Shown here: positions 15,744 through 26,951 of the stretch, piece after piece
Layout: every line of letters begins with the position of its first letter
How positions within the stretch are numbered: position 1 is the first letter of the stretch
Source of the DNA: Ruminococcus sp. UBA4350
Lineage (GTDB): Bacteria; Bacillota; Clostridia; Oscillospirales; Ruminococcaceae
DNA: 39,037 nt
Assembly (NCBI GenBank): GCA_002394125.1
Contig: DGSY01000204.1
Location: 13,846 to 52,882 of the forward strand
Reading direction: 5' to 3'
The notes under the pieces: model-generated
The model's database searches: none
The model's input: only the letters and a program-made list of their open reading frames with translations
What the model was told of the DNA's origin: nothing
Made by a program: the position numbers and the translations under genes

Positions 15744-16853
15744 ATGAAAATTACCTGTCAGAAAACAGACCTCACAGAAGTTCTGCCGAATGTTGCAAAG
15801 GCTGCCAGCGCCAAGACACCGATGGAGGCACTCGCTGCGATCCACCTCTGCGCAGAGGGGCAGGAGCTGATCCTCACCGGCTATGATCTGGAGCTCGGTA
15901 TCCGGACGCAGATTCCGGCAGCCGTTGAGGAGGGCGGAACACTGCTGACAGACAGCCGTCTCTTCTCGGAGCTTGTCCGCAGAATGCCCGACGGCGTTCT
16001 GACGATCGAGACCGATGACCACCTGAAAATTACGATCACCGGAAGCGGCACATCCTGTCAGCTTCCCGGAATGCGTGCCGACGAATATCCGGATCTGCCG
16101 GATATCGAACAGGGCAAGGGCGCGGTCATTCCGCAGAGCCTGTTCAAGAACATGATCGACCAGACGATCTACGCTGTTTCACTCGATGAGACCAAGCCGA
16201 TTTTCACCGGCGAGCTGATCGAAATGACAGACGATGTGCTGAATATCGTTGCGCTGGATAATTACCGCATGGCGATCCGGACAGAGCCGCTGCCCGGACA
16301 GGAGCCGATGAAATTCGTCGTGCCGGCAAAGGCGCTCCGCGAGATCGAGCATCTGCTCGGCGATGACGAAAAGAATGAAGCGCCCTGCCGGATCCGTCTC
16401 GACCAGAGCCACGCGATGTTCGAAATCAATCACTATGTTGTTTATACGCGGCTGCTCGCAGGCGAATTTATCAACTATCGCCGCAGCATTCCGGAGAATG
16501 TCAAGACAGAGCTGACACTGAACCGCCGTGAGCTGATGGACAGCTTAGAGCGCTGCGCACTGCTCATCTCGGAGAAGAACAAGACCGCGGTGCGCTTCCA
16601 GCTGGAGGACGACCGGCTGCTCATCAACTGCCAGAATGTTGTCGGCAGTGTGGATGATGTGCTCAGCTGCGAAATGACCGGCGAGAAAATGGTCATCGGC
16701 TTCAATAACCGCTATCTGCTCGATGCGGTGCGCGTCGTGCAGAGCGACAAGGTGCGCCTGATGCTGACGGCAGCAGACCGCGCAGTCAAGATCATGGAGG
16801 CAGACGGCGACGGCTCGATCGCGATTATCATGCCGGTTCAGGTTCGCCGCTGA
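15744..16853 (+). CDS. dnaN: DNA polymerase III sliding clamp (beta subunit)
   Basis: This 369-residue protein dimerises into the ring that tethers polymerase III to DNA. The three clamp repeats are recognisable; family stretches include TPMEALAAIHL near residue 30, LLTDSRLFSELVRRMPDG, FKNMIDQTIYAVSLDETKPI opening the second repeat, and SEKNKTAVRF in the third. It ends in AIIMPVQVRR, close to the MPVR C-terminal motif of the family. AGAAAGGA (15728-15735) precedes ATG 15744. The length is standard. Confidence 0.97.
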   Translation: MKITCQKTDLTEVLPNVAKAASAKTPMEALAAIHLCAEGQELILTGYDLELGIRTQIPAAVEEGGTLLTDSRLFSELVRRMPDGVLTIETDDHLKITITGSGTSCQLPGMRADEYPDLPDIEQGKGAVIPQSLFKNMIDQTIYAVSLDETKPIFTGELIEMTDDVLNIVALDNYRMAIRTEPLPGQEPMKFVVPAKALREIEHLLGDDEKNEAPCRIRLDQSHAMFEINHYVVYTRLLAGEFINYRRSIPENVKTELTLNRRELMDSLERCALLISEKNKTAVRFQLEDDRLLINCQNVVGSVDDVLSCEMTGEKMVIGFNNRYLLDAVRVVQSDKVRLMLTAADRAVKIMEADGDGSIAIIMPVQVRR

Positions 16854-16864
16854 CGGAGAATGCT

Positions 16865-17095
16865 ATGGAACAGATCAATATTACGATCAAAACGCCGTTC
16901 ATCAAGCTCGAACAGCTTCTGAAGCTCGCAGGGCTGACGGATACCGGCGGATTTGCAAAGCAGATCATTCAGGACGGCGCGGTCAGCGTCAACGGAGCGG
17001 TCTGCACAATGCGCGGAAAGAAGATCCGCGGGGGCGATACCGTGACAGTTGAGAATTATCAGGTCAATGTCACGGCGCCGGAAGAAGATGCGTAA
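16865..17095 (+). CDS. yaaA: S4 domain RNA-binding protein YaaA/RlbA
   Basis: This 76-residue protein is almost entirely an S4 RNA-binding fold: FIKLEQLLKLAGLTDTGGFA, then IIQDGAVSVNGAV and RGKKIRGGDTV. It is conserved between dnaN and recF in Firmicutes, and related S4 proteins act on ribosomal RNA; its own role is not settled. It starts 11 bases after dnaN, and its stop abuts the recF ATG directly. Confidence 0.93.
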   Translation: MEQINITIKTPFIKLEQLLKLAGLTDTGGFAKQIIQDGAVSVNGAVCTMRGKKIRGGDTVTVENYQVNVTAPEEDA

Positions 17096-18238
17096 ATGCG
17101 GATCTTATCATTCAGTGCGGAGGGCTTCCGCAATCTGGAACAGCTGCAAATGTCGCCGCATCCGGACAGAAATCTGATCTGCGGGAATAACGCGCAGGGC
17201 AAGACGAATCTGCTGGAGGCAATCTGGAGCTGTACCGGCTGCCGCAGCTTTCGCGGCGCAAAGGAAAAGGATTTCATCGGGCTGAAAGCACAGGCAATGC
17301 ATCTGCATCTGAAATTTCAGGACAGCAGACGCGTGCAGGAGATCCGGATCCACATGGCACGCGGCGAGGGCAAGCAGAAAAAAATCCTGCTCAACGGCGT
17401 TCCGCTCAAAGGCGGAAGCGGATTGTTCTCGCAGTTTCAGTGCGTGGTATTCTCGCCGGATGACCGCGAGCTGATCCGCTCGGGGCCTGAGAAGCGCCGC
17501 AGCTTCATGGATCTCTGCGGCTCGCAGCTCACACCGGCCATGCTCGGCTGTCTGCGGCGGTTCGATCAGCTGACCGCGCAGCGCAATGCCGTTCTGAAGC
17601 AGATCCAGCTCGGCACCGCGAAAAAGCGCGACCTTGCGGACTGGGATATCCAGCTTGCTTCATACGGCAGTCTGCTGACCTGCCTGCGGTATGCGTATAT
17701 CCGGCAGCTTGCGGCAGTCTGCGAGCAGCTGTATGCATCGGTCACGGACGGCAGGGAAAAGCTCGCCGTGAAATACCGCTCGAATCTGTTCCGGAATTCG
17801 GAGATCCCCGAAAAGCCGACGGAGGAGATGCAGCAGCATTATTTTGAGCAGCTGCAAAAAAGTGCGGATGATGACATCCGGCTCGGCTTTACCGCAAAGG
17901 GCGCCGGCCGCGACGATTTCAGCTGCAAGATCGGCGGACTTTCCGTGCGGGAATTCGGCTCGCAGGGACAGCAGAAAAGCACGGCGCTTGTTCTGAAGCT
18001 TGCGCAGGCGGCGGTCTTTTATGACAAAAAGGACGAAACGCCGGTCATTCTGCTGGATGATGTCATGGGCGAGCTGGACACGCAGCGTCAGCGGCTTGTG
18101 TATGATATCGTCAACGATATGCAGATCTTTCTGACCACACCGCAGCCGGAGGCCGTCGGATTTTCCGGTACGGGAAACCGCTACAGCATGGAAAACGGCT
18201 GTCTGACGGAACAGAATGCAGAGCCGGAGGGCGCATAA
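17096..18238 (+). CDS. recF: DNA replication and repair protein RecF
   Basis: This 380-residue SMC-like ATPase helps load RecA at gapped DNA. Walker A is GNNAQGKTNLLEA (from residue 30). The family pattern SFRGAKEKDFIG follows, then FSPDDRELIRSGPEKRRSFMD, and the signature region includes EFGSQGQQKSTALVLKLAQ. Walker B is VILLDDVMGELD (from about 317). The ATG immediately follows the yaaA stop, and the stop shares its last base with the remB start, so yaaA, recF and remB are translated in tight succession. Confidence 0.96.
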   Translation: MRILSFSAEGFRNLEQLQMSPHPDRNLICGNNAQGKTNLLEAIWSCTGCRSFRGAKEKDFIGLKAQAMHLHLKFQDSRRVQEIRIHMARGEGKQKKILLNGVPLKGGSGLFSQFQCVVFSPDDRELIRSGPEKRRSFMDLCGSQLTPAMLGCLRRFDQLTAQRNAVLKQIQLGTAKKRDLADWDIQLASYGSLLTCLRYAYIRQLAAVCEQLYASVTDGREKLAVKYRSNLFRNSEIPEKPTEEMQQHYFEQLQKSADDDIRLGFTAKGAGRDDFSCKIGGLSVREFGSQGQQKSTALVLKLAQAAVFYDKKDETPVILLDDVMGELDTQRQRLVYDIVNDMQIFLTTPQPEAVGFSGTGNRYSMENGCLTEQNAEPEGA

Positions 18239-18492
18239 TGTATATTCATCTCGGAGAACAGATCTCGATCAACGATACGACCGTGATCGGGGTATTTGAT
18301 ATTGAAAATACGACGATCGGACAGGACACCCGCGCTTACCTGAGCCGGTTGGAGAAAGAGGGCAGAGCCGTCAATGTCTCGGCGGAGATGCCGAAGAGCT
18401 TTGTCGTCTGTATGGAGAACGGCGAGGAGATCGCGTATATATCCTCGATCTCGGTCGCAACGCTCCGCAAGCGTGCATTGACAATGTTCTGA
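18238..18492 (+). CDS. remB: Extracellular matrix regulator RemB (DUF370)
   Basis: This 84-residue DUF370 protein begins MYIHLGEQISINDTTVIGVF and ends SVATLRKRALTMF, matching RemB/YaaB, encoded between recF and gyrB in Firmicutes. Its relative RemA is a DNA-binding regulator of biofilm genes in Bacillus; the function of RemB is less clear. The ATG overlaps the recF stop by one base, with GGAGG shortly upstream. Confidence 0.9.
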   Translation: MYIHLGEQISINDTTVIGVFDIENTTIGQDTRAYLSRLEKEGRAVNVSAEMPKSFVVCMENGEEIAYISSISVATLRKRALTMF

Positions 18493-18507
18493 GAGCCGCA
18501 CCGGTGA

Positions 18508-20499
<1,992 letters not shown>

Positions 20500-20514
20500 T
20501 CCGAAAGGGAATCT

Positions 20515-21384
20515 ATGGCAAAGGAAGAAAAGCTCCTGACTGTCCAAACGAAAATGAAGGACAGCGATTTTGATGATGTATACCGCATCTATCTCAACAA
20601 CGAACGCGGCAGCGACCGCATGATCGGCGTCGTCACCTGCATCGTGCTCGGCGTGATCTGCGTGCTGCTCTGCATCCTGCTGAAGCGCATGACATTTCTG
20701 TTCTATACGCTCGGCTGTCTGCTGGCGGGCGTGGCATTTTATTTCACACCGGCAAATAAAAAGTTCATTGCGACAAACCGGCTCCAGTTCGGCGAATGGC
20801 GCGAGATCACATTCTATCCGCATTCGCTGACGGTCATGGAGATCTTTGAGAAGGACGAGACCGAGAAAATGGATCCCGATGAGCTGGCCGATGCGGTCAC
20901 CTCGATCGGCACCGGCAGTCTCGTGGCATATGAGAATGCCCGCGGCTTTCTGTTCGCGGAGAATAAGATTGTCAATCAGTTTGTCTATGTCGCAAAGCGC
21001 GACCTGAACCGGCAGGAGATCGCCGCGATCCGGAAATTTGCCGAGGAAAACTGCTCCGGCGGCTATCATCAGCTCGAAACGGCCTCGATCGTGGACGGCG
21101 AGGAACCGCCTGTTCCGGAGGATGACGAGAATGCATCCTCGGTGACTGCCGATCTCTGCGGCCGGTATTACGGCGCAAAGCAGCTCCGGCTCTATGATGA
21201 AAAGGGACAGCGTGTCGATCCGGACGGCAGACCGGTTTACGGCGAGGACGAGGAAACAGATGCTGCGGATGATGCGCAGCAGGAAGCACATACCGAGACA
21301 ATGGATGTGCCGGAAATAGATATCGAGGAAGCATTCGAGGATATCATTGCCGAGGAGACGGAGGAAGCGGAAGATGGCGAATAA
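20515..21384 (+). CDS. Membrane protein with YcxB-like domain
   Basis: This 289-residue protein has no known function. Two hydrophobic segments (about 37-56 and 61-78) form a membrane hairpin, followed by a soluble domain with the pattern of YcxB-like C-terminal domains: a strand-rich core (FGEWREITFYPHSLTVMEIF), then YENARGFLFAENKI and FVYVAKRDLNRQEIAAIRKF. The last 110 residues are acidic and low in complexity. It is followed by a shorter relative whose start overlaps its end by 11 bases. Both lie between gyrB and gyrA on the same strand and are probably co-transcribed with them. Confidence 0.82.
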   Translation: MAKEEKLLTVQTKMKDSDFDDVYRIYLNNERGSDRMIGVVTCIVLGVICVLLCILLKRMTFLFYTLGCLLAGVAFYFTPANKKFIATNRLQFGEWREITFYPHSLTVMEIFEKDETEKMDPDELADAVTSIGTGSLVAYENARGFLFAENKIVNQFVYVAKRDLNRQEIAAIRKFAEENCSGGYHQLETASIVDGEEPPVPEDDENASSVTADLCGRYYGAKQLRLYDEKGQRVDPDGRPVYGEDEETDAADDAQQEAHTETMDVPEIDIEEAFEDIIAEETEEAEDGE

Positions 21385-22006
21385 GACACCGCTGCTGGAG
21401 CGCAGCTATCATATCCCGCTTGCGATGTTCGACGATGCATTCCGGAATTTCCAGAAGAAATACGCCTATCCGCAGAATTTTCTCCTGACCGCAGTTCTGC
21501 TGGCGGTCGCCGGCGTATATGTTCATGCGGTCATCAAGGACAATACGCAGACGCTTGCATATATCCTGATCCTCACCTGCGCTGCGATTATTATCGTGCG
21601 CTGGTACCGGACGCTCAAGCTGCGCCGGTCGGTGCATGAAGCGCTGAAAGAGGTCGAGCAGGATACCTATGCGCTTTCCGTTTTTGAGGACGGGCTGGAG
21701 ATCCGGACAGAGGATGCGCCGGCCGCAGAGGAATCAGCGCCCGAAGCAGAAGTCCCCGCAGAGCCGGAGAATGCTGACGGTGAAAAGCCGGACGGAAACG
21801 GCTTTCAGCAGCTTTTTCCGGAGGAACCGGCCGAGGATGAACCGATCCCGCCGACGGAGATCCGCTTCGGAAACGGCGTGAAGATCCACGAATACCCGGA
21901 ATACTTTCTGGTCTATCTTGTCCGCTCGAATTTCTATGTCATTCCGAAGAAGGATTTCTCGGAGGACGAGACAGCACAGCTCCGGAAAATCTTCCGCCTT
22001 GCGTGA
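21374..22006 (+). CDS. Second membrane protein with YcxB-like domain
   Basis: This 210-residue protein begins MANKTPLLERSYHIPLAMFD. It has two membrane segments (about 33-52 and 56-74), a beta-type stretch (ALSVFEDGLEIRTE), a 50-residue acidic insert rich in Glu, Pro and Ala, and a C-terminal end (EYFLVYLVRSNFYVIPKKDF, then SEDETAQLRKIF) typical of YcxB-like domains. ATG 21374 is chosen because GGAAG lies just upstream and the first nine residues of a longer frame (from 21347) are all basic and sit inside the previous gene's acidic tail. It is a divergent paralogue of its neighbour. Confidence 0.82.
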   Translation: MANKTPLLERSYHIPLAMFDDAFRNFQKKYAYPQNFLLTAVLLAVAGVYVHAVIKDNTQTLAYILILTCAAIIIVRWYRTLKLRRSVHEALKEVEQDTYALSVFEDGLEIRTEDAPAAEESAPEAEVPAEPENADGEKPDGNGFQQLFPEEPAEDEPIPPTEIRFGNGVKIHEYPEYFLVYLVRSNFYVIPKKDFSEDETAQLRKIFRLA

Positions 22007-22105
22007 ATGTCCGCGAACATAAGTCAAACCGCATGAACGGAACGGCTGCGGATGCAGTCCGGTCCGCTGCATGATTTTATTTCATGAAAAGAGGAGGCAG
22101 AATCC

Positions 22106-24805
22106 TTGTACGACACAAGTAAAGCCATCACGATCCACCGTGACATTGAGGAGGAAATGCGTTCATCGTTTCTTGCATATTCGATGTCTGTCATCACCTC
22201 CCGTGCGCTGCCGGATGTGCGGGACGGCCTGAAGCCGGTTCACCGCCGCATCCTCTATACGCTGTTTGAAAAAAGCCTGACACCGGATAAGCCCTACCGT
22301 AAGTGCGCCGACATTGTCGGTACGGTGCTGGGTGAATATCACCCGCACGGCGATGCTTCGGTCTATATGGCGCTGGTGCGTCTGGCGCAGAGCTTTTCGA
22401 TGCGCTATCCGCTCGTGGACGGCCACGGCAATTTCGGTACCGTTGACGGCGATCCGCCTGCTGCTTACCGTTATACCGAGGCGAAGATGACGAAAATGTC
22501 GCTGGCAATGCTGACGGATATCCAGAAGGAAACCGTCGATTTCCAGTCGAACTATGATGACCGTCTGAAGGAACCGGTCGTTCTGCCGGCGAGATTCCCG
22601 AATCTGCTGGTCAACGGCTCCGAGGGTATCGCAGTCGGTATGGCGTCGCATATCCCGCCGCACAATCTCGGCGAGGTCATTGATGCGCTGGATTATCTGA
22701 TGACGAATCCGGATGCGACACTGGAACAGCTGATGCAGTTCATCAAGGGGCCGGATTTCCCGACCGGCGGCATCATCATGGGCAGAGCCGGAATGCGCGC
22801 TGCCTATGCAACAGGCCGCGGCAAGCTGACTGTCCGCTCGAAGACCGAGATCACCGAGATCAAGAACCGTCAGTGCATCATCGTTTCGGAGATTCCGTAC
22901 ATGGTCAACAAGGCGGAGCTGATCAAGTCGATCGCGGAGCTGGCAAAGGATAAGCGCGTCGAGGGCATTCACGATATCCGCGACGAATCCGGCCGCAAGG
23001 AGAAGGTGCGCATCTGCATCGAGCTGAAAAAGGACGCGAATCCGAATCTCGTGCTGAATCAGCTTTTCCGCTACACGCAGCTTCAGGATACCTACGGCAT
23101 GATCAATCTTGCACTGGTCAACGGCATCCCGAAGGAGCTTTCGCTGAAAGAGATTCTCGTTCACTATCTCGATCATCAGACCGATGTCGTGCAGCGTGCC
23201 TGCCGCTTCGATCTGCGCAAGGCGCGTGAGCGTGCGCATCTTTTGCAGGGATTTCTCGTTGCACTGGATTTCATTGACGAGGTCGTTGAGATCCTGCGTA
23301 CATCGAAGTCGGTCGCCGAAGGTAAGGAGCGCCTGATCTCGCGCTTTGCCGAGGTCGATCTGACCAAACTGCTGGAGGATGAAGCATACAGCAAGGCAAT
23401 GGGACTGGCTGTCGATCCCTCCGAGAAGATCTATCCGACCGTCGGACTTTCCGAGGCACAGGCAGATGCGATTGTGCAGATGCGTCTCGGTCAGCTGACA
23501 GGTCTGGAGCGTGAAAAGATCCTGAACGAAGTCCGCTCGCTCTGCGACAATATCAACGACCTGCGCGATATTCTGTCGCACAAGGAGCGCGTGCTGGAGA
23601 TCATCCGCGAGGATCTCGAAAAGATCCGCGGAAAGTACGGCGATGAGCGCCGCACAGCGATCGAGAGCGTCAGCGGTGAAATGGATATCGAGGATCTGAT
23701 CCCGGTCGAGGACTGCGTTGTGACATACACGAATTTCGGCTATATCAAGCGCGTTCCGGCCGCGGTCTACAAATCGCAGCGGCGCGGCGGCAGAGGTGTC
23801 TCCGGCATGAAGCAGCGTGAGGAGGATTTTGTCTCCGAGATGTTTGTCGGATCGAGCCACGACCATGTGCTGTTCTTCACGAACCGCGGCATCATGTTCG
23901 ATCTGAAATGCTTCGAGATTCCGATGGGCGGCAGAGATTCCAAGGGTACGAATATCATCAATCTGCTCCCGCTCGCTGAAAATGAAAAGATCGCTGCGAT
24001 GATGAAGGTCAGCGAATTCAACGATGAAAGCTATATCGTCATGGTGACGAAGAACGGCAAGATCAAGCGGACGGCGCTGCCGGCATACAGGAATGTCCGG
24101 AAGAACGGCCTGATCGCGATCAAGCTGGAGGAGGGCGACGAGATCGCCGGTGTGCGCATGACAGGCGGACACGATCAGCTCTTTGTCGCAACAAGAAACG
24201 GCATGGCGATCCGTGTCGATGAAAACTGCATTCGGCCGCAGGGCAGAAGTGCGCACGGTGTCCGGATCATGAAGCTGCGCGGCGATGACGAGATCGTCTC
24301 CATGGCGAGAGTCCGCGCAGGCGCAACGCTGCTGACCGTTACGGAAAAGGGCTTCGGCAAGCGTTCGCGGATCGAGGATTACCGCATTCAGAACCGCGGC
24401 GGCTTCGGTCTCAATAACTATAAGCCGGACGAAGAACGCGGAAAGGTCTGCGGCATCAAGGTCGTCGATGAGACCGATGATATCATGATGATCTCAAGCG
24501 ACGGCATCATCATCCGCATCCGCACTGCAGATATCCGCATCATGGGCAGAATGGCAAAGGGTGTCCGCGTGATGCGCGTTTCAGAGGACGGCAGAGTGAT
24601 GTCCTTCACGCGCACCGAGCATGAGGATGACGCGGAGATCACCGAGGTCGAGCAGCTCTCCGAGGAGGAGCTGAAGGCGCAGGAGGCAGAGGCAGCAGCA
24701 GAGGAATCTGCCGAGAGCGCAAAAATTGCCGCGGAGGAGGCCGCCGAAGCGGATGAACCCGCAGAGGATGACGAGCCCGATGAGGACGCATCCGACGAAG
24801 AATAA
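22106..24805 (+). CDS. gyrA: DNA gyrase subunit A
   Basis: This 899-residue protein cuts and reseals DNA in gyrase. TTG 22106 follows a strong GAGGAGG (22091-22097). The breakage-reunion domain has [19 protein letters not shown] and the catalytic Tyr123 in AAYRYTEA. The C-terminal pinwheel contains a GyrA-box, QRRGGRG (558-564), which supports gyrase rather than topoisomerase IV. The region that contacts quinolones reads [10 protein letters not shown]: Ala84 and Met88 stand where E. coli has Ser83 and Asp87. The C-terminus ends in about 60 acidic, Ala/Glu-rich residues, longer than usual. Confidence 0.96.
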   Translation: MYDTSKAITIHRDIEEEMRSSFLAYSMSVITSRALPDVRDGLKPVHRRILYTLFEKSLTPDKPYRKCADIVGTVLGEYHPHGDASVYMALVRLAQSFSMRYPLVDGHGNFGTVDGDPPAAYRYTEAKMTKMSLAMLTDIQKETVDFQSNYDDRLKEPVVLPARFPNLLVNGSEGIAVGMASHIPPHNLGEVIDALDYLMTNPDATLEQLMQFIKGPDFPTGGIIMGRAGMRAAYATGRGKLTVRSKTEITEIKNRQCIIVSEIPYMVNKAELIKSIAELAKDKRVEGIHDIRDESGRKEKVRICIELKKDANPNLVLNQLFRYTQLQDTYGMINLALVNGIPKELSLKEILVHYLDHQTDVVQRACRFDLRKARERAHLLQGFLVALDFIDEVVEILRTSKSVAEGKERLISRFAEVDLTKLLEDEAYSKAMGLAVDPSEKIYPTVGLSEAQADAIVQMRLGQLTGLEREKILNEVRSLCDNINDLRDILSHKERVLEIIREDLEKIRGKYGDERRTAIESVSGEMDIEDLIPVEDCVVTYTNFGYIKRVPAAVYKSQRRGGRGVSGMKQREEDFVSEMFVGSSHDHVLFFTNRGIMFDLKCFEIPMGGRDSKGTNIINLLPLAENEKIAAMMKVSEFNDESYIVMVTKNGKIKRTALPAYRNVRKNGLIAIKLEEGDEIAGVRMTGGHDQLFVATRNGMAIRVDENCIRPQGRSAHGVRIMKLRGDDEIVSMARVRAGATLLTVTEKGFGKRSRIEDYRIQNRGGFGLNNYKPDEERGKVCGIKVVDETDDIMMISSDGIIIRIRTADIRIMGRMAKGVRVMRVSEDGRVMSFTRTEHEDDAEITEVEQLSEEELKAQEAEAAAEESAESAKIAAEEAAEADEPAEDDEPDEDASDEE

Positions 24806-24824
24806 CGGATAAGGGGGCTGCCGA

Positions 24825-25265
24825 ATGGAACGCGGAGAAACCGTGAAGCGATGCATACTGATTTTCCTCGGCAGCCTGTTTCTGCAAATTTTCTGCTGGG
24901 TGATGTATTCCCTGCTGGAAATGCGCATCTGGATGTGCGGGCTTTCCGCCCTCGTGACGGCCTTGCTTTATCATTTCCTGCAAACGGAGGAGCAGACCGG
25001 ATTATCGCGTAAAAACGTGTTTTTTGCGGCGATCCTTGCGCCGTTTGTACTGAGCCTTGCAGTGACGGTCATCCAGCTTTTGAAATATCCGAATCTCAGT
25101 TTGCTGAGTGCTTCGCTGGACGGCGTTTCACCGATGACGGAGACAGTCTCGCTCTATGCGACGCGGCTTGCGCTGAACGGCGTGCTTCTGCTGATCTTTG
25201 CGGCGACCGACCGCGCATTTCTGCGGAAGCCGAAAAAGGAGCAGAAAGATGAAAAATCTTCGTAA
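24825..25265 (+). CDS. Hypothetical membrane protein, four predicted segments
   Basis: I do not recognise this 146-residue protein. It has four hydrophobic stretches (about 11-28, 31-50, 65-85 and 112-128) and a Lys/Glu-rich C-terminal tail, suggesting a polytopic membrane protein with the tail in the cytoplasm. A GGGGG stretch precedes ATG 24825. Its end overlaps the next small membrane gene by 17 bases, so the two are probably made together. The following genes are metabolic and give no clue to function. Confidence 0.7.
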   Translation: MERGETVKRCILIFLGSLFLQIFCWVMYSLLEMRIWMCGLSALVTALLYHFLQTEEQTGLSRKNVFFAAILAPFVLSLAVTVIQLLKYPNLSLLSASLDGVSPMTETVSLYATRLALNGVLLLIFAATDRAFLRKPKKEQKDEKSS

Positions 25266-25659
25266 ATACGCGGTTTTATTGCTGCTCCCGCTCCATATTC
25301 TGCTGATTCTGCTATTCGTATTCGGTGAACCGGCGGATTATATTTACAGCATTGCTTCGCTCGGCGTGCTGCTTGCGGATTTCGCGCTGTCGTTTCTGCA
25401 AACGGAGATCTTCACCTCGCGGCGGAACAGCATCCTGACCGTGATGCACGATTTCCGGCCGTATTTACTGGAAAAACTCGCGGTCATCGCTGCGGACTGG
25501 ATCATCATTCTGCTGATGACACAGGGCGATGTGATGCGCAGCGAATACAGATACTGCGTGTCTGGCGTACTTGTAACGGCGGCGGCGATCCTGAGCGCGG
25601 TTGTGACCTTTGTGACCGCTGCGGCGCGCACGATGATGTATCATGATGAAAAGAGGTAA
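25249..25659 (+). CDS. Hypothetical membrane protein
   Basis: This 136-residue protein starts at ATG 25249 (MKNLRKYAVLLLLPLHILLI), which has AAAGGAG shortly upstream. A longer frame from 25198 would place a basic, uncharacteristic extension in front. Four hydrophobic segments are visible (about 8-26, 32-50, 75-92 and 102-122). No family is recognised. It overlaps the preceding membrane gene and is five bases from deoC. Confidence 0.7.
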   Translation: MKNLRKYAVLLLLPLHILLILLFVFGEPADYIYSIASLGVLLADFALSFLQTEIFTSRRNSILTVMHDFRPYLLEKLAVIAADWIIILLMTQGDVMRSEYRYCVSGVLVTAAAILSAVVTFVTAAARTMMYHDEKR

Positions 25660-25664
25660 CACAT

Positions 25665-26306
25665 ATGACAAATGCGGAGATCCTTTCGCATATTGACCAT
25701 ACGGTGCTGAAGCCGACTGCAAAATGGGAGGATATTGCGCAGATCTGCGAGGAAGCGCTGCAATATCACACCGCATCGGTCTGCATCCCGCCCTTCTGGG
25801 TGAAGCAGGTACATGAGACCTATCCGGCGCTCAATATCTGCACGGTCGTCGGCTTTCCGCTGGGCTATTCGACAGCCGCAGCAAAGGCCGCAGAGGCAGA
25901 GGAAGCGATCCGCCTCGGCGCATCCGAGATCGACATGGTAATCAACGTATCTGCGCTGAAAAACGGTAATGATGATATTGTTTTCGAGGAGATCAAAGCG
26001 CTGCGGGCGGTCTGTCATGATACCGTGCTGAAGGTCATTATCGAGACCTGTTATCTGACGGAGGAGGAAAAGATCCGCTGCTGTGAGCTGGTGACAGAGG
26101 CCGGCGCGGATTATATCAAGACCTCGACAGGTTTCGGCACGGCAGGCGCAGAATTGGACGATATTGCGCTGTTCAAAAAGCATATCGGCAGCAGCGTAAA
26201 GATCAAGGCTGCGGGCGGCATCCGTACCCGCGAAGCAATGGAAGCCTTTCTCGCGGCGGGCTGTGACCGCATCGGATGCAGCGCCGCAAGGATTTTGTTC
26301 ACATAA
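25665..26306 (+). CDS. deoC: Deoxyribose-phosphate aldolase
   Basis: This 213-residue class I aldolase splits 2-deoxyribose 5-phosphate into glyceraldehyde 3-phosphate and acetaldehyde in deoxynucleoside salvage. The Schiff-base lysine is Lys152 in YIKTSTGFGTAGA. The proton-relay lysine is Lys181 in VKIKAAGGIRT, and Asp90 lies in ASEIDMVINV. The start MTNAEILSHIDHTVLKPTA is standard, with AAGAGG upstream. The gene sits alone, without the other deo genes. Its stop shares one base with the next start. Confidence 0.95.
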   Translation: MTNAEILSHIDHTVLKPTAKWEDIAQICEEALQYHTASVCIPPFWVKQVHETYPALNICTVVGFPLGYSTAAAKAAEAEEAIRLGASEIDMVINVSALKNGNDDIVFEEIKALRAVCHDTVLKVIIETCYLTEEEKIRCCELVTEAGADYIKTSTGFGTAGAELDDIALFKKHIGSSVKIKAAGGIRTREAMEAFLAAGCDRIGCSAARILFT

Positions 26307-26911
26307 TGGAGATTTTACTCTCTGCATACGAAAAAACAACGCATCAGCTGATGTTTCGCGTCTATGCGGAGCCGCTTCCCGATACCGGCAGGCGGCAGAG
26401 CCACAGGGCGGCACATTTCGCGGCGCTCGATCTGCTCGGCGCGGCACTTGCGGAGGATTTCGGCGTATACCATGCCGTCATCCGGCGCAGCGGACTCGGA
26501 AAACCGCAGCTGATACATGATTTTCTGCATATGAATCTCTCGCACTGCCGCGGACTTGCGGTCGCGGCGGCCGGCAGGATGCCGCTCGGCGTGGATGCCG
26601 AAGCGCCGCGCAGTGTTCCGGATTCTCTGCTTGAAAAGGTCTGCACACCGGCGGAGATCGCCGCGATTCGTGCAGATGAAGATAAAAACCGCGCATTTTC
26701 GCGCTTTTGGACACTCAAGGAGGCCTATGCAAAATGGGACGGCCGCGGCCTTGCGATCGGCTTTGCTTCGCTCGGCTTCACGCTTTCGGATGAGATCATC
26801 TTCCATCATCCGGCGGCGGCGGCGGTTCGTTTTGTGCAGCTTCCCTATTCTGATTCACACATCGTTTCGTTATGCTATCCGTCGGGCAGCGCGCTCTGCC
26901 TGACAACCTGA
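26306..26911 (+). CDS. 4'-phosphopantetheinyl transferase (Sfp-type)
   Basis: This 201-residue enzyme of the Sfp superfamily moves phosphopantetheine from CoA to a carrier-protein serine. The two metal/CoA motifs are visible: PLGVDAEAP and, further on, FSRFWTLKEAYAKWDGRGL. The NLSHCRGLAVAAA stretch is the usual SHS-type region. I place the start at ATG 26306, overlapping the deoC stop by one base; an in-frame ATG at 26276 would overlap deoC by 31 bases. Ribosome binding is weak (AAGGA 13 bases away). Which carrier protein it serves is not shown; no polyketide or peptide synthase is nearby. Confidence 0.85.
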   Translation: MEILLSAYEKTTHQLMFRVYAEPLPDTGRRQSHRAAHFAALDLLGAALAEDFGVYHAVIRRSGLGKPQLIHDFLHMNLSHCRGLAVAAAGRMPLGVDAEAPRSVPDSLLEKVCTPAEIAAIRADEDKNRAFSRFWTLKEAYAKWDGRGLAIGFASLGFTLSDEIIFHHPAAAAVRFVQLPYSDSHIVSLCYPSGSALCLTT

Positions 26912-26951
26912 ACCCCGATACTTCTATTACGACCGAACGGAGGGCTTATCT

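Noticed and set aside
22163..24256. Open frame of 697 codons on the minus strand
   Set aside because: Antisense to gyrA, no domain, composition typical of a shadow frame.
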